Origin: Strigamia acuminata
Lineage: Eukaryota; Arthropoda; Chilopoda; Geophilomorpha; Linotaeniidae
Direction: 5' to 3'
DNA length: 64,000 nt
Assembly: GCA_949358305.1 (NCBI GenBank)
Contig: OX442314.1
Location: 50,910,581-50,974,580, forward strand
Both the position numbers and the translations under genes were made by a program. This document shows positions 15,449 to 26,117 of this stretch, piece by piece. Position 1 is the first letter of the stretch. Each line of letters starts with the position of its first letter. Below the pieces are notes generated by a model, which ran no database searches, had not been told where the DNA came from, and saw only the letters and a list, made by a program, of their open reading frames with translations.

Positions 15449-16834
15449 ATGGCGGGAGGTAAACGATTTCGATTTTGTGAGGAAGAAAATCTGCAAGCAA
15501 TTGAAGAATTATTTAATTGCATCTGTCTTGATGTGGAATCCACAGAGGCAGAATTGTGGGAAAAAGTCAGATCTAATTTGATCTGCGAAAATAAAAGGTA
15601 AATTGATTTTTTTAATAAGAATTGTTGTTGTTTCAGCTGGTGCACGTGGAAATTTAAGTTGTTTTCATTTTGTTGTAAAGTCTTCCATTTCAACTTTTAT
15701 GTAAATATATCAATTTTAAGATACTCTTTTTATTAGTGTGCTTAAAAATATTTTATTTTTATATTGTCGTGTTGTGAATCAATCAAACGTTGAACATTTT
15801 GTATTTAAAAGCAATTAAATTAATTAGTAAACGTACGCGTTTATAATAATACAATGCAGCGCTTTGTTGTAACAATGTATAAAAATATAGATGATATACG
15901 ACCAAAATATGTAGTCGAACAGTTGAGATTTTTGTAACAAACAAATGAAAATGTGTACAAAATTAGTGTTTAAACGACACCAGTAGAAAACGAATCAAGT
16001 GCAAATAAATTCAACGTTTATTTCGTGCAGCAAAACCAGCTTTTATTTCATTACAAATTGAACACATATTTTATTTTAAAAAATTTCTGTTTTTTCTTTT
16101 GCTATAGATTTGAGTCCTGTAGTGTGCGGTTATTGAAGACACACATGCTAAAGGGAGTTGTGGATTTTAAGCGGTATGATTCTGAAGAAGCTACTGAGAG
16201 CGGCCGCGAACGAATTAAGACCGCATGGGGCACAAAAATGCAACAATTGATGACCGTTTGGGACAATTATCTACAATTGGTGGAATTAGAGGCAGCGATG
16301 AAATTACAAAAGCCTGGGCGGAGTTCTAAAGATGTTACCAAAAACAAAAAAGTTGAAGCAGATCAGGTGCAGGAAATAAGAAATGCTGCTTTGAGAAATT
16401 TGACCAGCGGTAGAAACCGAGTTATAGAAGAAAACGAAGATGAATCAAATCCCGATCAAATACTAGAAGTAGTAATTGATGACCAGATGCAAAAAAGGAA
16501 GGAGTTGATGTCATCCTCATCCTCATTGGCAGATGATGATGATCAAGAACAGAAAAGAATACATACAAAGCCAGCTGTAAAACGTAGACGTACCCAAAAA
16601 CAAGATGAAGGAGTATGGAGTTATCTAGCTGAGAAATCTAAAGATGAGTTGAGGGTAAAACAACAGATTCATGACCAAGAATTTGAATTAAAGAAGGAAG
16701 ATTTGGAATTGCGCCGCAAGCAGTTAGAGCTGGATAACAGGCGCTTAGATCTTGAGGAAAAAAAATGGGAAATGCAAAATCAGAATCAGGTTGCAACAAC
16801 AGCAATGTTGACTTCCCTCATAAATAAAAAATAA
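15449..16834 (+). CDS. Harbinger Myb/SANT-like DNA-binding protein
   Basis: Two exons, 15449..15597 and 16108..16834, give 291 residues. Start ATG in MAGGKRFRFCEEENLQAIEE, an N-terminal trihelix/SANT-like segment with LWEKVRSNL. The second exon continues RFESCSVRLLKTHMLKGVVD, then an acidic/lysine-rich linker and a C-terminal coiled coil of about 60 residues rich in E, K, L and R (KEDLELRRKQLELDNRRLDL). The donor GTAAAT and acceptor TTTTGCTATAG are good. In this superfamily the Myb-like partner binds DNA and helps the transposase enter the nucleus (family knowledge). AATAAA follows the stop directly. No disruption seen. Confidence 0.8.
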
Positions 16835-16978
16835 ATAAAAATATATTTATTTTGTTAATTTGTTAGTATTTCAGTGTATTAGTGTTATTTTTGTGTTTAG
16901 TGAAAGATATTTTTTTTTTCGTTTTATTCACCAATTTATTGAAATCAACAAATTCACATGTTCAAAAAAAGAATGTGT

Positions 16979-18102
16979 TTACAATAAAGTACCAATTCTG
17001 AAATATTCTTCCAAGTCTGTGCTTTCAATGTTGAAATATGTCGATGTTGTTGATCCATACACACACGTATGTGCATTTGTAAGTAGTGCTGCCACAATGT
17101 AATACATGCCAACTGGTTGCAGGTATAGCTTTTGGTTTTTCTCAAAATCCACAAATGCAAACTGCTGAGCAATTTTTCCGAAGCTCCATTCTACGCACTG
17201 ACGAAGTGAAGACATTCGTTTATTGAATTCAACCTGTTCGTTTGTCAACCGTGAATTACTATATGGCCGTATAAGTTGTCGCCGTAAGGGATATCCCTCA
17301 TCGCCATACAACACAAATCCTGGAGCAAATATATCCATTTGATGCAATATATTTGTATCTCGCAGTATAAAAGCGTCATGTCGTCGCCCTGGAAATGGTA
17401 AACTTAGATGCAGGATTATGCCGTTTGGGAGGGTAATATTTTGGAATTTAATACAGTGGTTTCTTTTGTGACCACTATACACTTCTCTTTGATTGCGTGA
17501 TGGTCTGCAAATGGCATGGGCTGTGCCATCGATGAAACTAATGCAGTTGTGAAGTGGTGATCCCATCCTTTGGACTAAAGCAGCCATTTCCTTTTGCAAA
17601 TCAGTGGTGAACCAAGAATTCTCATTCATATTTTGTAGTTTGCAACCCCACTTATCATACACAAATGTTGTGATGGTAAACAGCAATTTGCTTAACGAAG
17701 AAAAGTGCAAACCGAACAAATTCTGCAAGTCCTTCAACCGGTTTGGGTATACAAACCTTCGTAGCAACAAGCAGAGCCCAGCAATTCCTACAATAAAACC
17801 AAATACATTTAAAGATAAAGTATTCTAAGTGTAATTCAAATAATTTACAACTTACCATCAATCACATGCATGTCTGTTGTCACAAATTTATTTGGCAGTT
17901 GAAGAACTCTAAACAAATCTAGTATGTCAGGTCTGTCAAACCGGAACAAAAATTGAAAATTTGTTGCAGGAATAGACATGATATCAAAGGAATGTGGTGT
18001 ATACAGTTGTTCTTTTTCACGTAAACAGTTACTTATAGCTTTTGCAATTATAAAATCTTCCACATCTTCACCAAAAGCTGTAAGTATAGCAATGGCATCC
18101 AT
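16979..18102 (-). CDS. Harbinger DDE transposase (HARBI1-like)
   Basis: Complement of 16979..17787 and 17856..18102, joined by a 68-bp intron (donor GTAAGT, acceptor TTTTATTGTAG), gives 351 residues from MDAIAILTAFGED. The catalytic-core landmarks of the DDE_Tnp_4 family are present: SFIDGTAHAIC (first D), PFPGRRHDAFIL, YGDEGYPLRR (second D) and RQCVEWSFGKI (final E). The N-terminal half contains a helix-turn-helix-like stretch (LKDLQNLFGLHFSSLSKLL). The frame is intact. Its partner gene lies convergently on the plus strand, 144 bp away. Confidence 0.88.
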
Positions 18103-18703
18103 TTTGGTTTGATGATGTAATGTGACTTGTGGTGGTCACATGGTGTGATCACATGGTATTTATAAGTATAATTTATACTTGTACCGCAAGTTATGTTATA
18201 AGTCCATTTTTATAACTCATAATTTGTAACTCATAATTATAAGGATTAATTGGCAACCGCAAACTCACTATTGTCCACATTTCTAATGTAATTATAAATT
18301 ATAAATTATAAATTACAAATTTTTATTTCAGGCCAAAGTCATCCAACCTAAGTTTTTAAGGCATCCAATTTTTATACTTAAACAAAGCCCATATGGATTG
18401 CAATCTGGAAACGTTAATATAAACGCTTTTTCTGATGTTCTAGCGCAAAATGAGCTTGAAAAAGATTGTTTTGTTGCCAAGCGGTCACAGTGTCACAATT
18501 CCAAATGCTGTGGTCTTCTGTACTTCAAATATTTATACGTTCGATCTTAAACTATCAATTCAAAAGAAATGTACGACGATGTCAAAGCAGATAATTACTA
18601 CTTGTAGAATTATTTACCTGTCTGATTAAATTCGAACTGAAACAAACCAGTTCAAAGTTATAATTTTTGAAGCAGTTTTTACGTATAACTTGTAAAAAAG
18701 AAA

Positions 18704-19217
18704 ATGATGACAGTCTTTGATTTTATTTCAGGTTATTCCCAATATCCCCAACTTTTGCAATTGCTGCATAAAGGTATAATGTATACTGAGCCACTATGCA
18801 AGGCCAGGCACGCCTTTTCATTGCTACAATGCCTACATGATGTCAGCAAACATCGATCCATTTTTCAGATTGCAATAGGTGCCAGCAGACGGAACCGGTT
18901 AGCTGGCCGGCTCCCTCAGGCCCGTGGACTCATGTCCACGTGGATTTTGCCGGTTCTCACACCAACAACCATGTTTCTTATAATGGGGCATTTTCCGCAT
19001 GGATAGAGATCTTTCCAATGCGATCGACAACCTCTGCCGCGGTCGTCATCACAGCTTTCAGGCGGGCATTTTCGACCCATGGTCTGCCCACCAAGAGCAC
19101 AGTGCTAATTTCATTACAGATAAATATGAAGCATTTCGTGATGTCATGGCAACAAATAATAATTCTGAACGTTTCAATAAAACGTTCTCATGTCAACTGA
19201 GAGGAACATCCAATTGA
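18704..19217 (+). pseudogene. pol: Gypsy integrase relic
   Basis: Encodes, across two frames, a stretch matching the Gypsy integrase entry (WPAPSGPWTHVHVDFAGSH, then FSAWIEIFPM) and the segment AFRRAFSTHGLPTKS. The first catalytic Asp is in HVDFAG. 18999..19141 duplicates 13937..14077. Frameshifts and loss of the DD35E remainder show it is dead. It lies just downstream of the Tudor gene, while its duplicate lies just upstream. Confidence 0.75.
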
Positions 19218-19269
19218 TTATTTTGTATTTGTAATCTACAATCTGGCAATGCTACTATCTTAACGAGTT

Positions 19270-20160
19270 CAAAAGGGCATACATTGCGGTCGCCGGTGGT
19301 CACCGAAGGGTTAGAAATTGAGTTACGATTTTTTTACCTTTCCAGAAATTCGATCTGATTTATTTTTAGTTTGTATTTTATTTTTTATAACATTGGGCGT
19401 TATTTTGACAGCCACACACACCTAACAGCCATCTTGTATTGCATATTGATGAGCCTTCGTCTGTGTACCAACAAGGAATTGACATGAAAAAAACTTTTTT
19501 TGTTATGAATCCGAGGAAGGATTCGCGGAAAACCGAAATAGCATTGAACTGGTGTAAGTGGACGTTCACCGACAAAGCAAGAATTTTCCAACAGATTGAC
19601 AATGAAAGATTTATTTATGTATGCTGGCTAAAAAGCATAATTTAAGTAATCGTTTTTAAAAGTATTTTTTCTTTTTATTATAAATTATAGTTATAATGGC
19701 CATGGCAGTGGTAATTTATACATATCTGGAATGAAAATACAGCAACTGATGTGTACCACCGTGACATTATTAATGGGTTGTGTGTGTGTGTGGCAAACTG
19801 CTGTCACTAGGACGTGGATTACTGTAGAACAATCGGGAATAATATTTCAATATATGCTTTTTTTCTTACCTTTCCAGAAATTTGATCAGATTTATTTTTA
19901 GTTTGTATTTTATTTTTTATGGCTATAAAAAATAGCTTTTTGCCAAATATCAAGATAACGTGCGTTGCCGGGGCAACCAGCCTGTTCGAATGTGGGTGAC
20001 AGGAAGCGTTTCTTGTTGAGAAGGAAAAAAATTCTCAGTCTAAATATTTTGTTTCTGTTTTTGTATCTGTTTGAAAAAAACCACTGAAAAACTGTTCCTG
20101 AAAACTTGAAATTCATAGTCCAGTTTGTGGTAATTCCACATACATTTTGGGCTCATTAAT
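19270..20160. repeat. Dispersed repeat copies, no gene
   Basis: 19290..19440 (GGTGGTCACCGAAGGGTTAG, then TTACCTTTCCAGAAATTCG, then CACACACACCTAAC) recurs at 20860..21005, and a shorter part at 19866..19920. A plus-strand frame at 19439..19645 is open but not recognisable. Nothing else is supported. Confidence 0.5.
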
Positions 20161-20167
20161 CAGTTAT

Positions 20168-20382
20168 TGTTACGAGATCTCTCTTGCTGTTAAGCCAACT
20201 TGACAGTGGGACCATAAATAAGAATAAATGGTTTCCATTTTCATTATAAGAAAATTCAACTGTTTTCATTGTATTTTCATCACATTTCTGATTAAGTTGA
20301 CAGATAATCAAGTTAATCAGCTTCTTATTTCTTAGTATTAAGATATTTAGTTTAGATAATTTTTGGATTAAGTATAAGACCA
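20168..20382 (+). repeat. Possible LTR upstream of a small frame
   Basis: TGTTACGAGATCTC.. to ..AAGACCA, followed by GGTGCGGTATCAGCGCTC, which resembles a tRNA primer-binding site (common form TGGTATCAGAGC). It contains TATA-like ATAAATAAGAATAAATG near 20215. No second LTR was found, so boundaries are tentative. Confidence 0.3.
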
Positions 20383-20444
20383 GGTGCGGTATCAGCGCTC
20401 TTGATTTTGAACTTTTAATTGAGGATCACTACAACATACGAGAG

Positions 20445-20606
20445 ATGTCCAGCTCAGACCCTCTAACGACTTTCATTCCTTCCCTCAGCGAGAACGAGTT
20501 CGCCTTCAGTGGTCTGATTGACTACTCGCGGGCGATCTACGTGCCCGACTGTCCGCAAAAAGCCCTGGACTGCAACATCAAACGCCAAGTCGTGCACAAC
20601 ACATGA
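20445..20606 (+). CDS. Short 53-aa frame, possibly start of a gag
   Basis: ATG at 20445 in MSSSDPLTTFIPSLSENEFA, ending VVHNT at TGA 20604..20606. Balanced composition and G+C-rich codons unlike the AT-rich flanks suggest genuine coding ancestry. It lies 60 bp after a possible LTR and primer site, as a gag start would. It breaks off at the border of the repeat shared with 14081. Function unknown. Confidence 0.35.
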   Translation: MSSSDPLTTFIPSLSENEFAFSGLIDYSRAIYVPDCPQKALDCNIKRQVVHNT

Positions 20607-21197
20607 GCAGAAAAGGCTAAATAGAAGTTCATCTATAGAACATTTCTACGCAGATTGTTACTAAGAACTAAATCTGCAAGAATTTGTAAAGTCAGAAACT
20701 GAGTAAAACTTCTTTTACTGAAATCCGACTTTCTTCCATTTATTTCTATTATTATTATTGGTAGTTACTTTGTTATCAGTGTATTTTAGTTAAATATAAT
20801 GGTATGCTGCGTACAACCATAATTAGTTAGCATTTTTGGAATGAACCAGCCTTTATCAACATCGGTGGTCACCGAAGGGTTAGGAATTGAGTTATGATTT
20901 TTTACCTTTCCAGAAATTCGTTCCGATTTATTTTTAGTTTGTATTTTATTTTTTATAACATTGGGTGTTATTTTGACAACGCACACACACCTAACGGCCA
21001 TCTTTTATTGCATACTACCTTACCCAAAGAAGGGCAAGTTTAACCCCTTCCCAAAGGAGGACAAACTTTTCTTTGCTTTAAGCAATTCGACCCTAAGATG
21101 GAAATGCACATTTTAAAACTAATTTTTATTTTTCCTTTCTGTAGATAAATGCGTATGACATTACATTCTTTTAGTTTATTAGTTTCTATTATCATTT

Positions 21198-21687
21198 GGG
21201 GTGCCATTCCAACGGCGAATCGTCTAAGGGCGAATCTGGCCATTCGGACGAATGGCGAATTTCGACCTTATTCCGTCCAAAAGCAGTCCCAATGGCAAAT
21301 TTCTTCCAATTCGCCATTGGGAACGTATTTGGACCTTCTAATGGCGAATTGGTAGAAATTAGCCACAGGAGCGCGTCATGAACCTGCCGCGACAAGCCGA
21401 CGCAAAAAAATGGTTTTGGATCAAAAAACCAGTAAGGTTAGGTTCGCGAGGGTCAAGGGGGGGCGCAGCTCCCCCTTGTTAGCCCTCTTTAGGAATTGGG
21501 AGTCGCGGTAGTTGACGCCCACAGATTCGCCATTGGAAACGCAAATAACGTTTCCAATGGCGAATTTCAATACACACGTTTCCAATGGCGAATTTGCCCA
21601 GATTCGCCATTGGAATGTCAAAATACCTTTCCAATGGCGAATTTTCAAAATTCGCCATTAGGTGATTCGCCGTTGGAACGGGTACCC
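21198..21687. mobile_element. hAT-type MITE filled with TTCCAATGGCGAA motifs
   Basis: 490-bp element with ends GGGGTGCCATTCCAACGGCG and the complement of GGGTACCCGTTCCAACGGCG. The 8-mer tatcattt flanks it exactly on both sides (21190..21197, 21688..21695). About a dozen copies of the 13-mer TTCCAATGGCGAA, or close variants, lie inside in both orientations. No protein coding; the many open frames are by-products of the repeat. Confidence 0.88.
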
Positions 21688-22079
21688 TATCATTTTCTGT
21701 ACTAGAAGTTATGTTTCCATTTTTATCCTCATTTTGTATATACTAGTTTATGTACTTGGTTATAAACGATATCAAATTGACTTCTTTCTTGGGATTAAAG
21801 TTCTTGGTCAGATGCTTAAATGTTATTTTCTTTTGCTTGTTTTGGTGCTTTATCGATTATTTCTGAAAGATTTAGATTATTTTTGATGCTTTTTCGAATA
21901 TTTTTGTTATTTTTTATATGGTTTTTGTTATATCTTAGTGTGTGTGTGAGAAAGCAGGAAAGAGAAGATCAAAATAGTACCAGCAACAACATGAGAGATA
22001 TGAAACTATGATAGTATATACTGTATATCTCAGTTTTTCAATTATTTCTGTCCTTAAATGAATATTTATTTTTTTTATA

Positions 22080-22177
22080 GACTTTGTAATGGTCGAAGGA
22101 AATAATGCGCCAACCATTGAAGGTGCCTTGGGAAGCATCCTAATTGAATCCCATTTCCTGGTTCATAACGAACGTTG
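22080..22177 (+). other. Possible single exon, unidentified
   Basis: After a TTTTTTTATAG acceptor-like tract at 22069..22079 the frame reads FVMVEGNNAPTIEGALGSIL and on to HNER, stop at 22175..22177. The residue pattern looks protein-like, but no neighbouring exon or family is recognised. 22290..22370 has CGGTATTTACGG / CGGTAATAGCGG words recalling the intronic element at 2521. Confidence 0.25.
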
Positions 22178-22520
22178 ACAATACATTTGCCAAGAATCTC
22201 TTAACCTACACCAAAAACCTTCAAGAAAACCAACAATTCCTGGCTTTAGAAGACCATTTGATCTGCCAAAGAATGTAGGTCGATGTAGGACACACTTATT
22301 TTGGTATTATTCCGCTATTGATGCGGTATTTACGGTAAGGTGCGGTAATAGCGGTATACCGTTTTGCCAAAAACAAAGACGGTTTCTATAGACTTTTACA
22401 ATCGGCCATGGCCGAGCTGGCAACATGGTCTGCCACACTACAACCAAAGATAATTATTTGCCAACATGTGACAATACAAACAATTCCGCACACATTTATG
22501 ATGTGGTATTTTAAGCAAAT

Positions 22521-24213
22521 GACCAGAGCTCTCACTATCAGACTAATTTAGTCATCAGTTTATCGAGGGATGACTTCGTGGAGGTAGAGAGTTGGATTTT
22601 ACACCCCCTAAGAAAACAAAACTTGCTTGTTGGCATTTAATTTCACTCAACAAAGGCCACATCATTAAATCAAAGTGTGCAACATCAATTAGAATAAATT
22701 TAAATACGCTACTTTAAATAAAAGACGGAAAAAATCCCGTAAATATTTCATATAACTATGTAAATGCTCAGCTTTTTGGACTTCGAAATTATTTGATAAA
22801 TGTAATGAGAAACTGTTGGACAAATTTCGATTCGATAGAACACAATTTACGAGAACTTGGAAATTTCTCATATTTTTAACCAAAACTCAACTCTGAAATA
22901 ACAGTATCATCGGAAATTAAAATTACTGGAGTTGAAATTGAGGATAAATGAAATAAACGCAAATTAAACAGCAAAAAAACCATCGGGAATGAAACCAGAT
23001 CCAAGATGTCTGCCGTCTCTGCCTACACCGTGCAACGACACGATTTACCGCAACTCGGATATTTCTCTCGTTTTTGACCAACACACAAGCTCCGTGAAAA
23101 GAGCATTGGTAAAAAAAAATACTTGAAGTGAAATTGAAGATAGGTGAAACAAATGATTAATAAGGAAAAGTCCATCTAAAATACCCATCCGTTCAAACAC
23201 GCCAGCGTGCCTCCAACGAGCAACGTACCATCGTGAGTTATGTGTACGGGGTTTACATTTGAAAAAACACGAGTTACTAGTAAAGATAGAATCACACGCA
23301 TCACAGCGAATATACGGCGAGATTTGCTTATAGATTTGTTCTGTCTAGACTGGATATGTCCTGATTTTCGCCTGTGAACCCCGTATCCAGTCCAGACAAA
23401 GAAAACACATTCGTTGCTGTGTACGTTTCGGTGCTGAAGCGAAGGCGATGATTTTACCTGAATTGAACATCACAACTGGTTATTTCTCACGGAATGTCTA
23501 ACATTTTACCTCAATTTGAGAATTTGTACACATTTTCATTGAAATCCATTTTCATTTTTATTATTTTCAGGCGGTACCTGCTACTTAAAATTTTCGTGCG
23601 ATGTTTGCAGATACGCCGAATTAAGTTACTAATCGTGGTAATTCTAATATGGAATGGACAAGGTCGCAATTTGGTGAAAAAGAAGTAAATTATAGTATTT
23701 TATTTACAATATGTTTGGGCGGAAAAATGCCATTTCGGATTCTTATCACAAACGTCTAAATCTTGGTGTAAAAATGCACTTCAGGCTTATTTTTGGGCAA
23801 AATAATGTTTTCCTGTTAAAAAATTCATGTTCGATTTACATTTAAAAAAAAATATGCATAAGAACACTAACCTTAATGTTTCATTATCAATAAGAAGTGT
23901 TATCTGATAACAAGTCCAACTCAATTTTTAGAAAAATCTTTTTAAAAATGCTCGCTTAAATTTTTTGTAAATCAATTTTTACCTTTTATTTGAAAAGCAT
24001 TTTTAATTAAGACTTTTATTTTAGTATTTCTAAAATTATATTAAGTTTTTTAGTCCTAGAATATTTTTTGGAAATGATTGATTTTCTGAAGTTTCTGTTT
24101 AGCATGGTTTTCTTTGGGGGTGTAAAATCCAACTCTCTACCTCCACGTGGTCACCCCTGGATAAACTGATGACTTGACACGTCTCAGTGCAACCAAAAGA
24201 GAGCTCTGGTCAT
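22521..24213. mobile_element. Inverted-repeat element, copy 1
   Basis: The left end (22521..22617, GACCAGAGCTCTC.. to ..TACACCCC) is the reverse complement of 24109..24213 (GGGGGTGTAAAATCC.. to ..GAGAGCTCTGGTC), about 85% over 95 bp. The interior holds a 14-bp hairpin (TCTAGACTGGATA at about 23346, pairing with TATCCAGTCCAGA) and two degenerate direct repeats near 22880 and 23080. No coding. The right part recurs at 35630..36480. Confidence 0.65.
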
Positions 24214-24284
24214 TTGAAAATTTCTGTCACTTCTTTTTACTTTTCATATTCCTTGAATTTGATAATTTGGTATTGTGGAAGCCT

Positions 24285-24535
24285 GCACTTACACATGAAT
24301 GTGGCATTTACATGAATTATGTATTGTAAGACCGCATTCTTACAGGATAGTGGCATTTACATGGATTTGTATTGTAAGACTGCATTCTCACATGAATGTA
24401 GCATTTACATGTCTTGGTCTTGGTATGAATGTAGCATTCATACTGATAATTTATACAGCATCCCTTCGTATCATTTTAAGGCTTGCTGCATTTACATTGC
24501 ATGGCCTTTACTGGTACAGCGCTACTAAATAAAAC
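24285..24535 (+). repeat. ~48-bp minisatellite, copy 1
   Basis: Four or five degenerate units of the type TGGCATTTACATGAATT-GTATTGTAAG-CTGCATTCTCACATG. The array sits directly beside the inverted-repeat element and is duplicated with it at 36590..36810. It is open in two frames without being a gene. Confidence 0.75.
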
Positions 24536-25013
24536 AGCTGCTGACCTCCCAATAAATTTACAACTTGACATGCAAATAGTCTTATTGGGGATGGACTAAA
24601 CGTCAGGTGTCAGGCCCCTGACTATCCTGGACTGTCAGATGTCAGGTGTCTAAACCTAAAATGGGGTAAATTGGGACAACAATCAGGGTAGCGCTAAAAT
24701 AAATAAAAAATTACGAAAGAAATATTTCTTTCAAAGACACCAACAACAAAGAACAAAATTTTTTTTTGGCGCGTATTTAATACAGTTGACTTGTTAAAAT
24801 AAAACCGAATTTGACTCATTTTGACACGTCGTTTATTTCTTTTGAATTCTTCGTACAAAAAGCATAAGGTAAACAAAACTTCACCTAAATTAATAAAATA
24901 ATAACTTAGTATGCACAAAATAAAGTAATAGTGAATTTCTTTCATTTCTTTACCCAAAATCGTGTTTCCCTTTTACTGACACATTTCGGGAAGCTTATGA
25001 AAGAACAAATCAA

Positions 25014-25343
25014 TTACATTACATACATTTGTATGGCAACTAAAACACAAGGTGTTGAAACATCAAATATTGAAACAATTAAATCAATATCAAATAATCT
25101 CTTGAACCAGATTACTTCTTTCACACCATCCACTATCGTAACAAACTCGCTTTTCATGATGGAAAGCGATGTCATGTGTTGTCGTCTACATGACCATGTT
25201 ATCGGCACCCCACCAAGGAACACAATGTGTCCTCCAAAACTGCGTCTGTGGTGTCTTGGTCGGACGGGTACTAAGCGTCCGTCTGTATTCTTGCAGCGTG
25301 AAAAATCAATACTTCTATTCTCGGTTGACTTAAGGTATTTCAA
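25014..25343 (-). pseudogene. pol: Copia RNase H fragment
   Basis: Minus-strand frame starting MKYLKSTENRSIDF and containing VFLGGVPITWSCRRQ and SEFVTIVDGVKEVIWFKRLF, the hallmarks of the copia RNase H region (usual YLKGT, SGYVF, ITWSSRKQ, STxEAEYVAL). The first catalytic stretch has decayed. It ends near 25040 by fusion to sequence that in the copy at 42379..42790 is separated by about 380 bp. The plus-strand frame 24931..25410 is its antisense shadow. Confidence 0.8.
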
Positions 25344-25647
25344 TACCTGTCAAAGCATTTTCACGTGCTTGGTGGTGTGTGCTTTTCATTATATTGCGAC
25401 AGCACGATGACTGAAAAGAAAATATCAGGGCTCGTGCGTGCCGAAATGAACATAACGGTAAAAAAAATAATAATAAAAAAATAAAAAAAAATAAAAAAAA
25501 TAAAAGAAAAACCCAAGAAAATACTGCAGAAAAATACCATGCAAAATAAAACAAATGACAAAACACTAAATCAAAATAAAACACACATTCATCATTTACA
25601 TTCATCACCCATTTCAACTGTCTCAAATCGGGTGCAGTAATTTTAAA

Positions 25648-25998
25648 TCATCCATTTTTTTTTTTTTTCATATTCCTCCATTTGTTTGCCAGTTGACCCG
25701 GTCCTTCACGGTGCATTAGATTACATTTCTGGCGAATAAGTAACCAATGTCCTTTCCCGTGTACATTGACCCCTTGGTATAAGTCGCCCTCTTCTTTTGA
25801 ACTCCATTGCTCGCGGCATTTAGGTGCTATTGGTGCCGGTTCAAGTTCTGGTTCCAGTACTGGTTCCGGTTCCGACTCCGACTCCGGTAACGGTTCCGAT
25901 TCCGATAACGGTGCCGGTTCCAGCTCTGGTGCCGGTTCTGGTTCCCATACCGGTTCATCCCGCAAGAGTTCCGGCTCCAGCTCCAGCTCCAGTGTGGA
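25648..25998 (-). CDS. C-terminal exon with TRF-like Myb domain
   Basis: The minus-strand frame opens after an acceptor-like TGTCAACAG (near 26000) and has about 50 residues of Glu-Pro repeats (EPEPAPELEPAPLSESEPL), then a Myb repeat: EQWSSKEEGDLYQGV, NVHGKGHWLLIRQKC, GQLANKWRNMKKKK, stop at 25648. The tryptophan spacing, the GKGxW turn and the final KWRNMK match the telobox Myb domain that ends TRF-type telomere-binding proteins (family knowledge). The usual third-helix VDLKDKWR appears as GQLANKWR. No upstream exon was located. It may be a gene's last exon or a retained fragment. Confidence 0.5.
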   Translation of the reverse strand, partial: STLELELEPELLRDEPVWEPEPAPELEPAPLSESEPLPESESEPEPVLEPELEPAPIAPKCREQWSSKEEGDLYQGVNVHGKGHWLLIRQKCNLMHREGPGQLANKWRNMKKKKNG

Positions 25999-26117
25999 GT
26001 TCTGTTGACATTGTAGAACTGTTTTTCAAGTACTTGCACTCGATTCCGCAACAACCTGTGAACATCAAATTTTTAATTTTTGTTATTTTTGTTATTTACC
26101 TACTTGTTTTCTTCATC

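Larger units (their letters stand above)
14866..18269. mobile_element. Complete PIF/Harbinger transposon
   Basis: 3404-bp element bounded by AGTGAGTTTGCGGTTGCC at 14866 and its complement ending at 18269. It carries the two genes diagnostic of the superfamily: a Myb/SANT-like protein on the plus strand and a DDE transposase on the minus strand, converging at 16.9 kb. The subterminal inverted repeat is about 82 bp, single at the right end and triplicated at the left. Flanks are ..AAAAT and ATTGT.., giving a 2-bp AT or imperfect 3-bp duplication. Both reading frames are intact, so it may be autonomous. Confidence 0.9.
14490..18549 (+). pseudogene. Tudor-domain protein gene split by a transposon
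   Basis: Exons 14490..14656, 14719..14865 plus 18270..18287 (one exon cut by the Harbinger element) and 18332..18549 (stop). The first starts mid-codon after a TTTTTAACAG acceptor and gives HSDPEHLIKWVEDIPFKC. The second carries the Tudor core: MKSTACIIKS, NDWKRGIF, then VLTVDDG, where Tudor domains usually have a VDYG-type strand. The last gives AKVIQPKFLRHPIFIL, the segment that normally follows the Tudor fold, and ends YLYVRS. Tudor domains bind methyl-arginine ligands, often in piRNA pathways (family knowledge). Earlier exons are not evident; a possible one ends near 14470. Insertion in the coding exon probably inactivates this copy. Confidence 0.7.

Noticed and set aside
22300-22375. Second copy of the intronic element at 2521
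   Set aside because: Only short CGGTATT/GCGGTAATAG words are shared; no matching ends.
24931-25410. 159-codon plus-strand frame
   Set aside because: Antisense of a recognisable copia RNase H fragment; the residues on the plus strand make no known domain.
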